From Acidobacteriota bacterium (GTDB lineage Bacteria > Acidobacteriota > Vicinamibacteria > Vicinamibacterales > UBA8438), in NCBI GenBank assembly GCA_011523485.1, contig WTGR01000202.1:1-5050 (forward strand): a stretch of DNA of 5,050 nt, written 5' to 3'. Each line of letters opens with the position of its first letter. Within the stretch, counting starts at the first letter, position 1. The notes below the pieces were generated by a model, which was given only the letters and a program-made list of their open reading frames with translations, ran no database searches and was not told the origin of the DNA. The position numbers and the translations under genes were made by a program. This document shows, piece by piece, positions 1 to 5,050 of the stretch.

Positions 1-209
1 ATGGGGACACGCCAGGTGAACGACAACCCGCCGGGAGGGAACTCCTCGAGGATGCCGGTCTCGGTCCAGACACCCTGGCGCCCGACGCCGCGGTACTCCG
101 GCCAGTCGTCGGCCGCGACGGTGGCAGGCGCCGCGATGCAGAGGAGCGCCGCGGCCAGCATCAAGAGCCGGCCGTGCTGGAGGCGCGCCGAGCGCGAGAC
201 GCTTTCCAT
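1..209 (-). CDS. Exported PQQ-like beta-propeller protein, N-terminal fragment (runs off the window)
   Basis: Read on the minus strand from ATG 209, 69 codons are open to the window edge. The first ~33 residues form a signal peptide: Arg/His-containing n-region (R6, R9, H12, R14), hydrophobic core LLMLAAALLCIAAPA (15-29), probable cleavage near ATVAA|DDW. The mature part begins DDWPEYRGVGRQGVW, then TETGILEEFPPGGLSFTWRVP. This is the usual opening of secreted PQQ-binding-like/BamB-like propellers, which typically start 'WPQWRGP.R.G...ETGLL..WP.GGP...W'. In that family this segment precedes the WD-like PQQ blades, all of which lie outside the window. No good Shine-Dalgarno site precedes ATG 209. 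In-frame ATGs at 284 and 293 are also open, but they would put a non-hydrophobic extension before the signal peptide, so 209 is preferred. Whether it binds PQQ, has dehydrogenase activity or is purely structural cannot be told from this part. Confidence 0.78.
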   Translation of the reverse strand, partial: MESVSRSARLQHGRLLMLAAALLCIAAPATVAADDWPEYRGVGRQGVWTETGILEEFPPGGLSFTWRVP

Positions 210-514
210 GGGGTCCGGTGCCGGACGGCCGAACCGGGTAACCCCGCCCTGCAGGGGCGCGGCCGAAGACGAGGGCTGTCGCATCTGTTGCATCGCCGAG
301 TTCCTCGAGAGCTTGTCGTAGTACTTCGATATCCACGCGCCGACCGGGATGCGCAAGGAGCTGCTCGACTTCCCGGTGACCCGGCTGTCGCAGAAGCTCA
401 TTCTCACGCCGTGTCGCGGAGGTCCGCGGCCCGACCTCGACGCCATGGCGGGGCCGGGGCACAAGCATGACACATGCTTCGGCCGGCACGACCTGCACCC
501 CGGCAACCCTCGAC
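210..514. other. Intergenic stretch without a convincing gene
   Basis: These 305 bases separate the start of the PQQ-like gene (minus, start 209) from the stop of the dehydrogenase gene (minus, stop 515-517). Both genes point left, so the stretch is downstream of the dehydrogenase and upstream of the PQQ-like gene. Open frames on both strands lack ribosome-binding sites and recognisable domains and look like ordinary high-GC open frames. The only structure I see is the short perfect hairpin at 463-479. I see no clear sigma-70 promoter for the PQQ-like gene, although one would be expected between about 210 and 350. Confidence 0.6.
463..479. repeat. Perfect 7-bp inverted repeat with 3-nt loop (AAGCATG-ACA-CATGCTT)
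   Basis: AAGCATG at 463-469 is the exact reverse complement of CATGCTT at 473-479, separated by ACA. It lies about 36 bp past the stop codon of the minus-strand dehydrogenase gene, so it could be a 3'-end hairpin for that transcript. No T-run follows on the minus strand (the next bases read TGTGCCCCGG), so it is not a classic intrinsic terminator. GGCCG/CGGCC segments at 452-456 and 480-484 could extend the stem imperfectly. A protein-binding dyad for the downstream PQQ-like gene is an alternative. Confidence 0.4.
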
Positions 515-1387
515 TCACTCCGCTCCCAGCTCCTCCACCAGCGTGATCAGCGCCGACAGGTCGTCGCACCCCCGGCCCCGCCCGTGGAGCCCGTTGATGA
601 ACTGCATGGTCACGGCGCCGGCCGGCAGCGAGACGCCCAGGTCGTGGGCCAGGTTCAGGACGATGTCGAGATCCTTGTGGTACAGGCGGCTCTCGATGCC
701 GGCGTCGAAGTCCCGCCGCGCCATCCGGTCGCCGAAGAAGTCGAGCACGCGGCTCGACGCCATGCCCTGCAGCATCGCCTCCCGGACCTTGCCCGCGTCG
801 AGCCCGGCGCGGCGGGCCAGCGTCAGGGCCTCGGCGACCCCCTGCGCGGTGACGAGCAGCAGGAGCTGGTGGCACGCCTTCGTCCCCTGACCGGCGCCGT
901 GATCCCCCATGTGGAGCACCTTGGTGCCGACGCAGTCGAAGAGCGGCCGGGCGCGGTCGAGCACGTCGGCCTTCCCGCCGACCATGATCGAGAGCGTGGC
1001 GTCGCGGGCGCCGTGGGGTCCGCCCGAGACCGGTGCGTCGAGCATGTCGATGCCGCGTTCCGCCAACCGGTCGGCGATCCCGCGGGTCGCGGTCGGATCG
1101 ATGGTGCTGGTGTCGATGACCACCGTGCCGGGCCGGGCCCCGTGCACGACGCCGTCCTCGCCCAGCAGGACCTGCTCGACGTCCGGGGTGCCGGTCAGCA
1201 TGGTGAAGACCGCGTCGCAGCCGGCGGCCAGCGCCGCCGGGGTCTCCGCCGTCGCGGCGCCCCTCTCGACCAGCGGCGCGAGCGACGCGGGCCGCCGCGC
1301 GTAGACCGTCAGCTCGTGGCGCGCCCGCAGCAGGTTGAGGGCCATCGAGCGCCCCATCACGCCCAGCCCGATGAATCCGACTCGCAT
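515..1387 (-). CDS. NAD(P)-dependent 3-hydroxyisobutyrate dehydrogenase-type beta-hydroxyacid dehydrogenase
   Basis: A 290-residue cytoplasmic enzyme, the normal length for the family, which includes 3-hydroxyisobutyrate dehydrogenase, tartronate semialdehyde reductase and glyoxylate/succinic semialdehyde reductases. The Rossmann nucleotide loop is at 5-14 (FIGLGVMGRS, GxGxMG). Strand 2 ends VYARR (28-32), with no acidic residue at the usual NAD ribose position, which leans towards NADP(H); this is inference. The substrate-binding signature DAPVSGGPHGARDATLSIMVGG spans 117-138, with Ser121-Gly122-Gly123. The catalytic Lys170 lies in GAGQGTKACHQ, and the helical C-terminal domain has the KDLDIVL motif (238-244). 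The Asn that follows the catalytic Lys in HIBADH (KxxNN) and GarR (KxxNQ) is replaced: here it reads K-A-C-H-Q. The likely reaction is reversible oxidation of a beta-hydroxyacid or reduction of a short semialdehyde. The exact substrate cannot be assigned. Start ATG 1385-1387 is supported by GGAGGA 7 nt upstream. The gene stands alone and is divergent from the NHL gene. Confidence 0.93.
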   Translation of the reverse strand: MRVGFIGLGVMGRSMALNLLRARHELTVYARRPASLAPLVERGAATAETPAALAAGCDAVFTMLTGTPDVEQVLLGEDGVVHGARPGTVVIDTSTIDPTATRGIADRLAERGIDMLDAPVSGGPHGARDATLSIMVGGKADVLDRARPLFDCVGTKVLHMGDHGAGQGTKACHQLLLLVTAQGVAEALTLARRAGLDAGKVREAMLQGMASSRVLDFFGDRMARRDFDAGIESRLYHKDLDIVLNLAHDLGVSLPAGAVTMQFINGLHGRGRGCDDLSALITLVEELGAE

Positions 1388-1394
1388 GGTCGAC

Positions 1395-1400
1395 TCCTCC
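1395..1400 (-). promoter_or_regulatory. Ribosome-binding site for the dehydrogenase gene (GGAGGA)
   Basis: Minus-strand GGAGGA lies 7 nt before the ATG at 1387. It is a strong Shine-Dalgarno match at standard spacing and fixes the start codon. Confidence 0.8.
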
Positions 1401-1459
1401 GATTCCTGACGGCGCCGGCCGCCGCCACCTGGCCAGCGTACAAAATCGGGGCGCGGCGC

Positions 1460-1486
1460 GCCGGACTGTATTAGAGTGAGTCCGGC
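1460..1486. promoter_or_regulatory. Perfect 8-bp dyad flanking a -10-like hexamer in the divergent intergenic region
   Basis: GCCGGACT (1460-1467) and AGTCCGGC (1479-1486) are exact inverted repeats around an 11-nt AT-richer spacer that contains TATTAG (1469-1474) on the plus strand and TAATAC on the minus strand. The dyad sits between the dehydrogenase gene (starts 1387, minus) and the NHL gene (starts 1604, plus), about 70 and 120 bp from each. A dyad over a possible -10 element in a divergent promoter region is what an operator would look like, but no convincing -35 box accompanies it on either strand. A transcribed hairpin in the NHL leader is an alternative. Confidence 0.35.
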
Positions 1487-1592
1487 AACACGGCGTGACC
1501 GAATGCGCGGCAGGACACCGAATCGCCATCGATGTCACGCGCCGCCGATCGACGCGGCGACGTCGCGCGCCCACCTCGACGGACGACAGCAA

Positions 1593-1597
1593 TGAGG
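1593..1597 (+). promoter_or_regulatory. Ribosome-binding site favouring start 1604 (TGAGG)
   Basis: TGAGG lies 6 nt before ATG 1604. The alternative in-frame ATGs at 1592 and 1532 have no purine-rich site at proper spacing, so 1604 is chosen as the start of the NHL gene. Confidence 0.55.
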
Positions 1598-1603
1598 CAG
1601 ACC

Positions 1604-2746
1604 ATGACCTATCGACGACTCGGATACGGACTTCTGCTCGGTGCGCTCGGCGCGGCGCTCGCCGTCGTGGCGGCGGCCCCGGGCGGCGCCTCCTCCACCG
1701 GGGTCACCGCCCAATCCGGCGACGGCATGCTGGGCGGGGCCGGCTTCGCCTTCGATCCGTACTGGCCCAAGCCGCTCCCCGACAACTGGACGCTCGGCAA
1801 CGTGGTGGGCGTGGCGGTGGACTCACGCGACCACATCTGGATCGTCCACCGGCCCGGCAGCCTCAACCAGCAGGAGCGGGGCGCCGACGCCGATCCGCCG
1901 CTCGCCGAGTGCTGCCGCCCGGCCCCGCCGGTCATCGAGTTCACCCAGGAGGGCGACGTCGTCCAGGCCTGGGGCGGCCCGTCGCACGACTACGAGTGGC
2001 CGGAGTCGGAGCACGGCATCTTCATCGACCACCTGGACAACGTCTGGCTGGCGGGCAGCGGCGGCAACGACTCGCAGATTCTCAAGTTCACCCGGCACGG
2101 CCGGTTCCTGCTGCAGATCGGCGCGCAGGGCGAGGGCCAGGGGAGCAACGACCTCGCCAACTTCGGACAGCCGGCCGAGGTCGACGTCGATCCGGAGACC
2201 AACGAGGTCTACATCGCCGACGGCTACGGCAACCGGCGCGTCGCGGTCTTCGACGCCGACACCGGCGAGTACCGCCGGCACTGGGGCGCCTACGGCAACG
2301 TCCCCACCGACGACGCCTATACCTACGATCCGGACGCGCCGCTTTCGCAGCAGTTCGGGCGACCGGTGCACTGCGCGACGCTGTCGGCGGACGGGCTGGT
2401 CTACGTCTGCGACCGCGTGAACGACCGCATCCAGGTCTTCCAGCGGGACGGCACCTTCCTCGACGAGGTGCTCATCGCTCCGCGGACCCTCGATTTCGGC
2501 TCGGCGTTCGACGTCGACTTCTCGCCCGACCCCGAGCAGCGCTACCTCTACAACATCGACGGGATGAACCAGAAGGTCTGGATCATCTCGCGCGAGGACC
2601 TGTCCATCGTCGATTCGTTCGGCTTCGGCGGACACCGGGCGGGCGGCTTCACCGCGGCCCACAGCCTCGCGGTCGATTCCGGCGGCAACATCTACGTGGG
2701 AGAGACGCTCGAGGGCAAGCGGGTTCAGCGCTTCGTGAAGCAGTGA
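1604..2746 (+). CDS. Exported six-bladed NHL beta-propeller, peptidyl-alpha-hydroxyglycine alpha-amidating lyase (PAL)-like
   Basis: 380 residues from ATG 1604. The N-terminus MTYRRLGYG followed by hydrophobic LLLGALGAALAVVAAA (10-25) is a signal peptide, with probable cleavage between about 30 and 37 (GVTA|QSG). Six NHL-like blades are visible at ~64-83, 135-151, 188-222, 252-285, 299-332 and 350-379, each with a 'V/I-D...G/D-x-V/I-Y/W' core. The family-typical PLAECCRPAPPVIEF motif is at 99-113. Three His residues in blade-start positions (EHGI H137, PVHC H256, AAHS H353), DGYGNRR Tyr208 and VHR Arg83 line up with the Zn-binding His585/690/786, catalytic Tyr654 and Arg533 of the rat PAM lyase domain; the alignment is by eye. 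A lyase or related metal-dependent function is plausible, but the true substrate is unknown. The monooxygenase partner (PHM) of animal PAM is absent from the window. The gene ends 291 bp before the next and is probably transcribed alone. Confidence 0.88.
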   Translation: MTYRRLGYGLLLGALGAALAVVAAAPGGASSTGVTAQSGDGMLGGAGFAFDPYWPKPLPDNWTLGNVVGVAVDSRDHIWIVHRPGSLNQQERGADADPPLAECCRPAPPVIEFTQEGDVVQAWGGPSHDYEWPESEHGIFIDHLDNVWLAGSGGNDSQILKFTRHGRFLLQIGAQGEGQGSNDLANFGQPAEVDVDPETNEVYIADGYGNRRVAVFDADTGEYRRHWGAYGNVPTDDAYTYDPDAPLSQQFGRPVHCATLSADGLVYVCDRVNDRIQVFQRDGTFLDEVLIAPRTLDFGSAFDVDFSPDPEQRYLYNIDGMNQKVWIISREDLSIVDSFGFGGHRAGGFTAAHSLAVDSGGNIYVGETLEGKRVQRFVKQ

Positions 2747-2755
2747 GCGGCGCCC

Positions 2756-2771
2756 GCCGGCGCAGGCCGGC
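2756..2771 (+). terminator. Weak candidate 3'-end hairpin after the NHL gene
   Basis: GCCGGC (2756-2761), a GCAG loop, and GCCGGC (2766-2771) form a 6-bp all-GC stem starting 10 nt after the TGA at 2744-2746. No U-tract follows, so this is at most a weak or factor-assisted 3' end. GCCGGC is self-complementary and common in high-GC DNA, so chance is a real possibility. Confidence 0.3.
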
Positions 2772-2929
2772 AGCCCGCCCCATGGCAACCGCAGACGCAG
2801 GCGGCGCCGCACGGGCCGCATGATCCGAGCCGGCCGCCGGGAATTCGCGCGGGGAACGCAACACCGACGGGAGGCGCATCCGGGACCACCAATTGCGACG
2901 TTGCCAATCGGTGAGGCCGGAACGCCGCG

Positions 2930-2949
2930 CGGTCGCAGGTCCGCGACCG
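2930..2949. repeat. Perfect 7-bp inverted repeat (CGGTCGC-N6-GCGACCG) upstream of a -10-like box
   Basis: CGGTCGC (2930-2936) and GCGACCG (2943-2949) are exact inverted repeats around AGGTCC. The right arm ends 11 bp before TACAAT (2961-2966), so the dyad overlies where a -35 element would be. This fits an operator or activator site for the paralogue operon. Confidence 0.35.
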
Positions 2950-2960
2950 GGAGAGCCAGG

Positions 2961-2966
2961 TACAAT
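2961..2966 (+). promoter_or_regulatory. Candidate -10 box TACAAT for the paralogue operon
   Basis: TACAAT differs from the sigma-70 consensus TATAAT by one base and stands out in very GC-rich surroundings. It is about 72 bp before the GTG/ATG start. No TTGACA-like hexamer sits 16-18 bp upstream; that position is occupied by the dyad at 2930-2949. If real, the promoter would be weak or activator-dependent. Confidence 0.3.
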
Positions 2967-3020
2967 GCCACAAGGGCCGGGTGAACGCCCATGCCGGCGC
3001 CGCCCGCCGTCGGCCGTATC

Positions 3021-3029
3021 GAGGAGGAG
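3021..3029 (+). promoter_or_regulatory. Strong ribosome-binding site (GAGGAGGAG)
   Basis: GAGGAGGAG lies 8 nt before GTG 3038 and 11 nt before ATG 3041, which are adjacent in-frame codons. It excludes the far upstream in-frame ATG at 2981. Spacing slightly favours GTG 3038, but ATG 3041 gives the same protein minus one residue. Confidence 0.75.
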
Positions 3030-3040
3030 CACAGACCGTG

Positions 3041-3907
3041 ATGTTGAAGGCGACGAAGACGATATTCACCGCGGCGGTCGTGCTGGCCGGGATCGGCATC
3101 CTGGCGGCAGGCCCGGTCGCCGCGCAATCGGCGGACTTCGAGCCGCCCCGGCTGTCCAACGGCAACCCGGACCTGAACGGCATCTGGCAGGCGCTGAACG
3201 CGGCGCACTACGACGTGGAGCCGCACATCGCGCGGCCGGCGATGCAGCTTCGGGAGGGTCCCCGCAGCCTGCTTCCCGACGTGGCGGTCCTGGCGCTGGG
3301 CGCGGTCGGCGCCGTGCCGGGCAGCATGGGCGTGATCGAGGGCGGCGGTCGGATTCCGTACACGCCCGAGGCCCGCGCCCTGAAGGAAGAGAACCAGGCC
3401 GCCTGGGTCGACCGCGACCCGGAGATCAAGTGCTACATGCCGGGCGTCCCGCGCGCGACCTACATGCCCTTCCCGTTCCAGATCTTCCAGAACGAGAACA
3501 ACGTGTTCATCGCCTACGAGTTCGCCGGAGCCGTGCGCGACATCTACCTGGAGGACGTCGGACCGGCCGAGACCGACTCGTGGATGGGCCAGTCGGTAGG
3601 CCGCTGGGAAGGCGACACGCTGGTGGTCGAGGTGACCGGCCAGAACGATCAGACCTGGTTCGACCGCGCGGGCAGCCACCATACGAACCAGTTGCGCGTC
3701 GTCGAGCGCTACACGCTGATCGGCCCGAACCACATCCAGTACGAGGCGACGATGGAAGACCCCAACGTCTTCACCGAGCCCTGGACCATCCGCATGCCGC
3801 TCTACCGGCGGATCGAGCCGGGCGCGCGGCTGATGGACTTCAAGTGCGTCGAGTTCGTCGAGGAACTGCTCTTCGGCGATCTTCGCCGAAATCCGCTGCC
3901 GCGCTAG
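3041..3907 (+). CDS. Secreted protein of unknown function, 'WEGDTLVV' family (paralogue 1)
   Basis: 288 residues from ATG 3041, or 289 from GTG 3038. Signal peptide: MLKATK n-region, core TIFTAAVVLAGIGILAAG (7-24), probable cleavage at VAA|QS (28/29). The mature protein opens with PPRLSNGNPDLNGIWQAL (35-52), the 'G.PDL.G.W' start common in secreted Acidobacteriota proteins. A central block EIKCYMPGVPRATYMPFPFQ (128-147) is followed by SWMGQSVGRWEGDTLVVEVT (180-199), LRVVERYTL (218-226), ATMEDPNVFTEPWT (236-249) and DFKCVEFVEE (266-275). These blocks recur in a widespread uncharacterised secreted family. I know of no tested function, and no catalytic motif is obvious. The two Cys (131, 269) could form a disulfide after export. 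The next gene is a paralogue on the same strand 85 bp downstream, with no obvious terminator between them, so the two are probably co-transcribed. Confidence 0.85.
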   Translation: MLKATKTIFTAAVVLAGIGILAAGPVAAQSADFEPPRLSNGNPDLNGIWQALNAAHYDVEPHIARPAMQLREGPRSLLPDVAVLALGAVGAVPGSMGVIEGGGRIPYTPEARALKEENQAAWVDRDPEIKCYMPGVPRATYMPFPFQIFQNENNVFIAYEFAGAVRDIYLEDVGPAETDSWMGQSVGRWEGDTLVVEVTGQNDQTWFDRAGSHHTNQLRVVERYTLIGPNHIQYEATMEDPNVFTEPWTIRMPLYRRIEPGARLMDFKCVEFVEELLFGDLRRNPLPR

Positions 3908-3980
3908 CAGTCTGCGAAAACCATGCCGGTCCGGACGACGCCGCGCCGGGCGGACGTCGACGAGGTTCGACGCGGAGAGC

Positions 3981-3987
3981 AGGGAGG
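3981..3987 (+). promoter_or_regulatory. Ribosome-binding site for the second paralogue (AGGGAGG)
   Basis: AGGGAGG lies 5 nt before ATG 3993. This good Shine-Dalgarno match, directly followed by a signal-peptide coding sequence, fixes the start of the last gene. Confidence 0.75.
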
Positions 3988-3992
3988 TCCCC

Positions 3993-5050
3993 ATGGGTAG
4001 TTCAATTCGACATCGAATCGCAGCCGGCGCGGCTCTCGCGCTCGGTATCGTTATCGCGGCGGGCGCCGCGATCGAGGCGCAGGAGATCCCGCGCACGGCC
4101 AGCGGGCGCCCCGACCTGTCGGGCACCTACGACACCGCGACGCTGACGCCGCTCGAGAGGCCCGTGGAGTTCGGCGACCGCCTGACGCTGAGCGAGGAAG
4201 AGGCGGCGGCGATCGCCCAGGGCGAGCCGGTGGCGCTGGCCGCGGTGTTCGGCATCCCGCCCGACCGGAACATCGAGAGCGCGCCGCCCAGCGAGGCGCC
4301 CCCCGTGGGCGGGGACGGGTCGACCGGCGCCGCGGGCGCGGTGGGCGGCTACAACACGTTCTGGATGGACCGCGGCAGCTCGGCATTCCGGATCGACGGG
4401 CAGTGGCGGACGTCCATCCTCACCGATCCACCGAATGGCCGCCGGCCGCCGCTGACCGCCGAGGCGCAGGCGCGCAGAGCCGAGGCCGCCGGCTTCTTCC
4501 GGCCGAACAGCGGCACCGCGTGGTGGCTGATCGAGAACGGACTCGACGCCCCCGGCCCCTACGACGACCCCGAGATCCGGCCGCTCGCCGAGCGCTGCCT
4601 GCTCGGCTTCGGGTCGACCGGCGGGCCGCCGATGCTGCCGGTGCTCTACAACAACCTGAAGCGGATCGTGCAGACCGACGACCACGTCATGATCCTGGTC
4701 GAGATGGTGCACGACGCGCGCATCATCCGCATGAACGCCCAGCACGCCCCGCCCGAGATCCGGAGCTGGCTCGGCGACTCGGTCGGTCACTGGGAAGGCG
4801 ACACGCTCGTCGTCGACACCACCAACTTCAACGACACGCCGGCGCTCCGGCAGGCGACGCGCGACCTCCACGTCGTGGAGCGGTTCACCCGGCTCGACGC
4901 CGACACGCTGCTCTATCGGTTCACGGTCGAGGACCCGAACGTCTGGACCGCGCCGTGGACCGGCGAGTACGCCTGGCCGGCCAGCGACACCCGCGTCTAC
5001 GAGTACGCCTGCCACGAGGCGAACTACTCGTTCCGCGGCATCCTGGGCGG
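3993..5050 (+). CDS. Secreted protein of unknown function, 'WEGDTLVV' family (paralogue 2, 3' end outside window)
   Basis: 352 codons are open from ATG 3993 to the edge with no stop. Signal peptide: MGSSIRHR n-region, core IAAGAALALGIVIAAGAA (9-26), probable cleavage at IEA|QE (29/30). The mature start IPRTASGRPDLSGTYDTA (32-49) carries the 'G.PDL.G' motif. A Gly/Pro/Ala-rich low-complexity segment (about 97-119) precedes YNTFWMDRGSSAFRIDGQWR (120-139) and RTSILTDPPNGRRPPLT (139-155). These are followed by LAERCLLGFGSTGGPPMLP (198-216), LKRIVQTDDHVMILVEMVHD (222-241), SWLGDSVGHWEGDTLVVDTT (258-277), LHVVERFTR (292-300), YRFTVEDPNVWTAPWT (308-323) and YEYACHEANYSFRGIL (336-351). In relatives the 'CHE.NY....IL.G' block lies close to the C-terminus, so probably only a short tail is missing. 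Its function is unknown and no enzyme signature is recognised. It is a longer relative of the preceding gene. Confidence 0.87.
   Translation, partial: MGSSIRHRIAAGAALALGIVIAAGAAIEAQEIPRTASGRPDLSGTYDTATLTPLERPVEFGDRLTLSEEEAAAIAQGEPVALAAVFGIPPDRNIESAPPSEAPPVGGDGSTGAAGAVGGYNTFWMDRGSSAFRIDGQWRTSILTDPPNGRRPPLTAEAQARRAEAAGFFRPNSGTAWWLIENGLDAPGPYDDPEIRPLAERCLLGFGSTGGPPMLPVLYNNLKRIVQTDDHVMILVEMVHDARIIRMNAQHAPPEIRSWLGDSVGHWEGDTLVVDTTNFNDTPALRQATRDLHVVERFTRLDADTLLYRFTVEDPNVWTAPWTGEYAWPASDTRVYEYACHEANYSFRGILG

Larger units (their letters stand above)
2747..3037. other. Intergenic region between the NHL gene and the paralogue pair
   Basis: This stretch holds a GC hairpin just after the NHL stop (2756-2771), a 13-codon ATG frame without a ribosome-binding site that I do not call (2782-2823), a slightly AT-richer patch around 2889-2908, a 7-bp dyad (2930-2949), a TACAAT box (2961-2966) and the ribosome-binding site at 3021-3029. 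The open frames that cross it on both strands are Arg/Pro/Ala-rich and run antisense or out of frame to real genes. Confidence 0.6.

Noticed and set aside
322..546. Plus-strand peptide starting YFDIHAPTGMRKELLDFP, considered as a gene remnant
   Set aside because: Its composition is more protein-like than the other shadow frames, but there is no ribosome-binding site, it matches no family I recognise, and it runs into the 3' end of the opposite-strand dehydrogenase gene. A translated database search would be needed to revive it.
467..1474. Plus-strand open frame of 335 codons opposite the dehydrogenase gene
   Set aside because: It is exactly antisense to a gene with clear family motifs. Its composition (Arg/Val/Gln/His-rich) is that of a mirror frame, with no domain or start signal.
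2782..2823. 13-codon ATG frame after the NHL gene (possible leader peptide)
   Set aside because: No Shine-Dalgarno site precedes it (CCCGCCCC upstream). It has no run of a regulatory amino acid and no attenuator-like hairpin pair follows it.
3955..3972. CGTCGA-N6-TCGACG inverted repeat between the two paralogues
   Set aside because: It is only 6 bp, made of very common high-GC words, with no T-run and no promoter element beside it. It is too weak to call as a terminator or operator.
1823..4126. Very long minus-strand open frame (767 codons) antisense to the NHL gene and first paralogue
   Set aside because: It runs across two well-supported plus-strand genes and their intergenic region. Its translation is rich in Arg, Ala, Val and Asp without recognisable domains, and it has no ribosome-binding site. 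This is typical of stop-poor antisense frames in high-GC DNA.
2893..4146. Plus-strand 417-codon Arg/Pro-rich open frame
   Set aside because: It is out of frame with the first secreted paralogue, which has a signal peptide, a ribosome-binding site and family motifs. The alternative frame shows only compositional bias.
4002..5015. Minus-strand 337-codon open frame
   Set aside because: It is antisense to the second paralogue, whose plus-strand reading has a Shine-Dalgarno site, signal peptide and conserved blocks.

Overview
The window is high-GC bacterial DNA. It carries a cluster of secreted-protein genes typical of free-living or host-associated Acidobacteriota, Vicinamibacteria-like. That assignment is an inference. 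It rests on three family types that are greatly expanded in that group: a PQQ-like propeller with a 'DDWPEYRG' start, a six-bladed NHL propeller with an 'ECC-PAPPV' motif, and a secreted family with the 'WEGDTLVV...EDPN' signature. No rRNA, tRNA or other phylogenetic marker is present to confirm it.

Layout, left to right. Positions 1-209 (minus) hold the N-terminus of an exported PQQ-type beta-propeller protein, cut by the window edge. Positions 210-514 have no convincing gene and contain one small perfect hairpin. Positions 515-1387 (minus) hold a complete 3-hydroxyisobutyrate dehydrogenase-type (beta-hydroxyacid dehydrogenase) enzyme. Positions 1388-1603 are a divergent intergenic region with an 8-bp perfect dyad around a -10-like hexamer. 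Positions 1604-2746 (plus) hold an exported six-bladed NHL propeller that resembles the peptidyl-alpha-hydroxyglycine alpha-amidating lyase (PAL) family, including its three metal-binding histidines. Positions 2747-3037 are intergenic, with a small GC hairpin right after the propeller gene and a dyad plus TACAAT box before the next gene. Positions 3038/3041-3907 and 3993-5050 (both plus, the second cut by the window edge) hold two tandem secreted paralogues of unknown function that share a C-terminal signature and probably form one transcription unit.

How the genes relate: four of the five products carry N-terminal export signals, so most of the window encodes periplasmic or secreted proteins. 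The only cytoplasmic enzyme is the dehydrogenase, which is divergently transcribed. Similar groupings of propeller proteins and 'WEGDTLVV' proteins recur in Acidobacteriota, but no pathway can be read from this segment. I see no CRISPR, insertion sequence, phage or defence system. The two most interesting points are the apparent conservation of the PAL catalytic site in the NHL protein and the tandem paralogue pair of uncharacterised secreted proteins.
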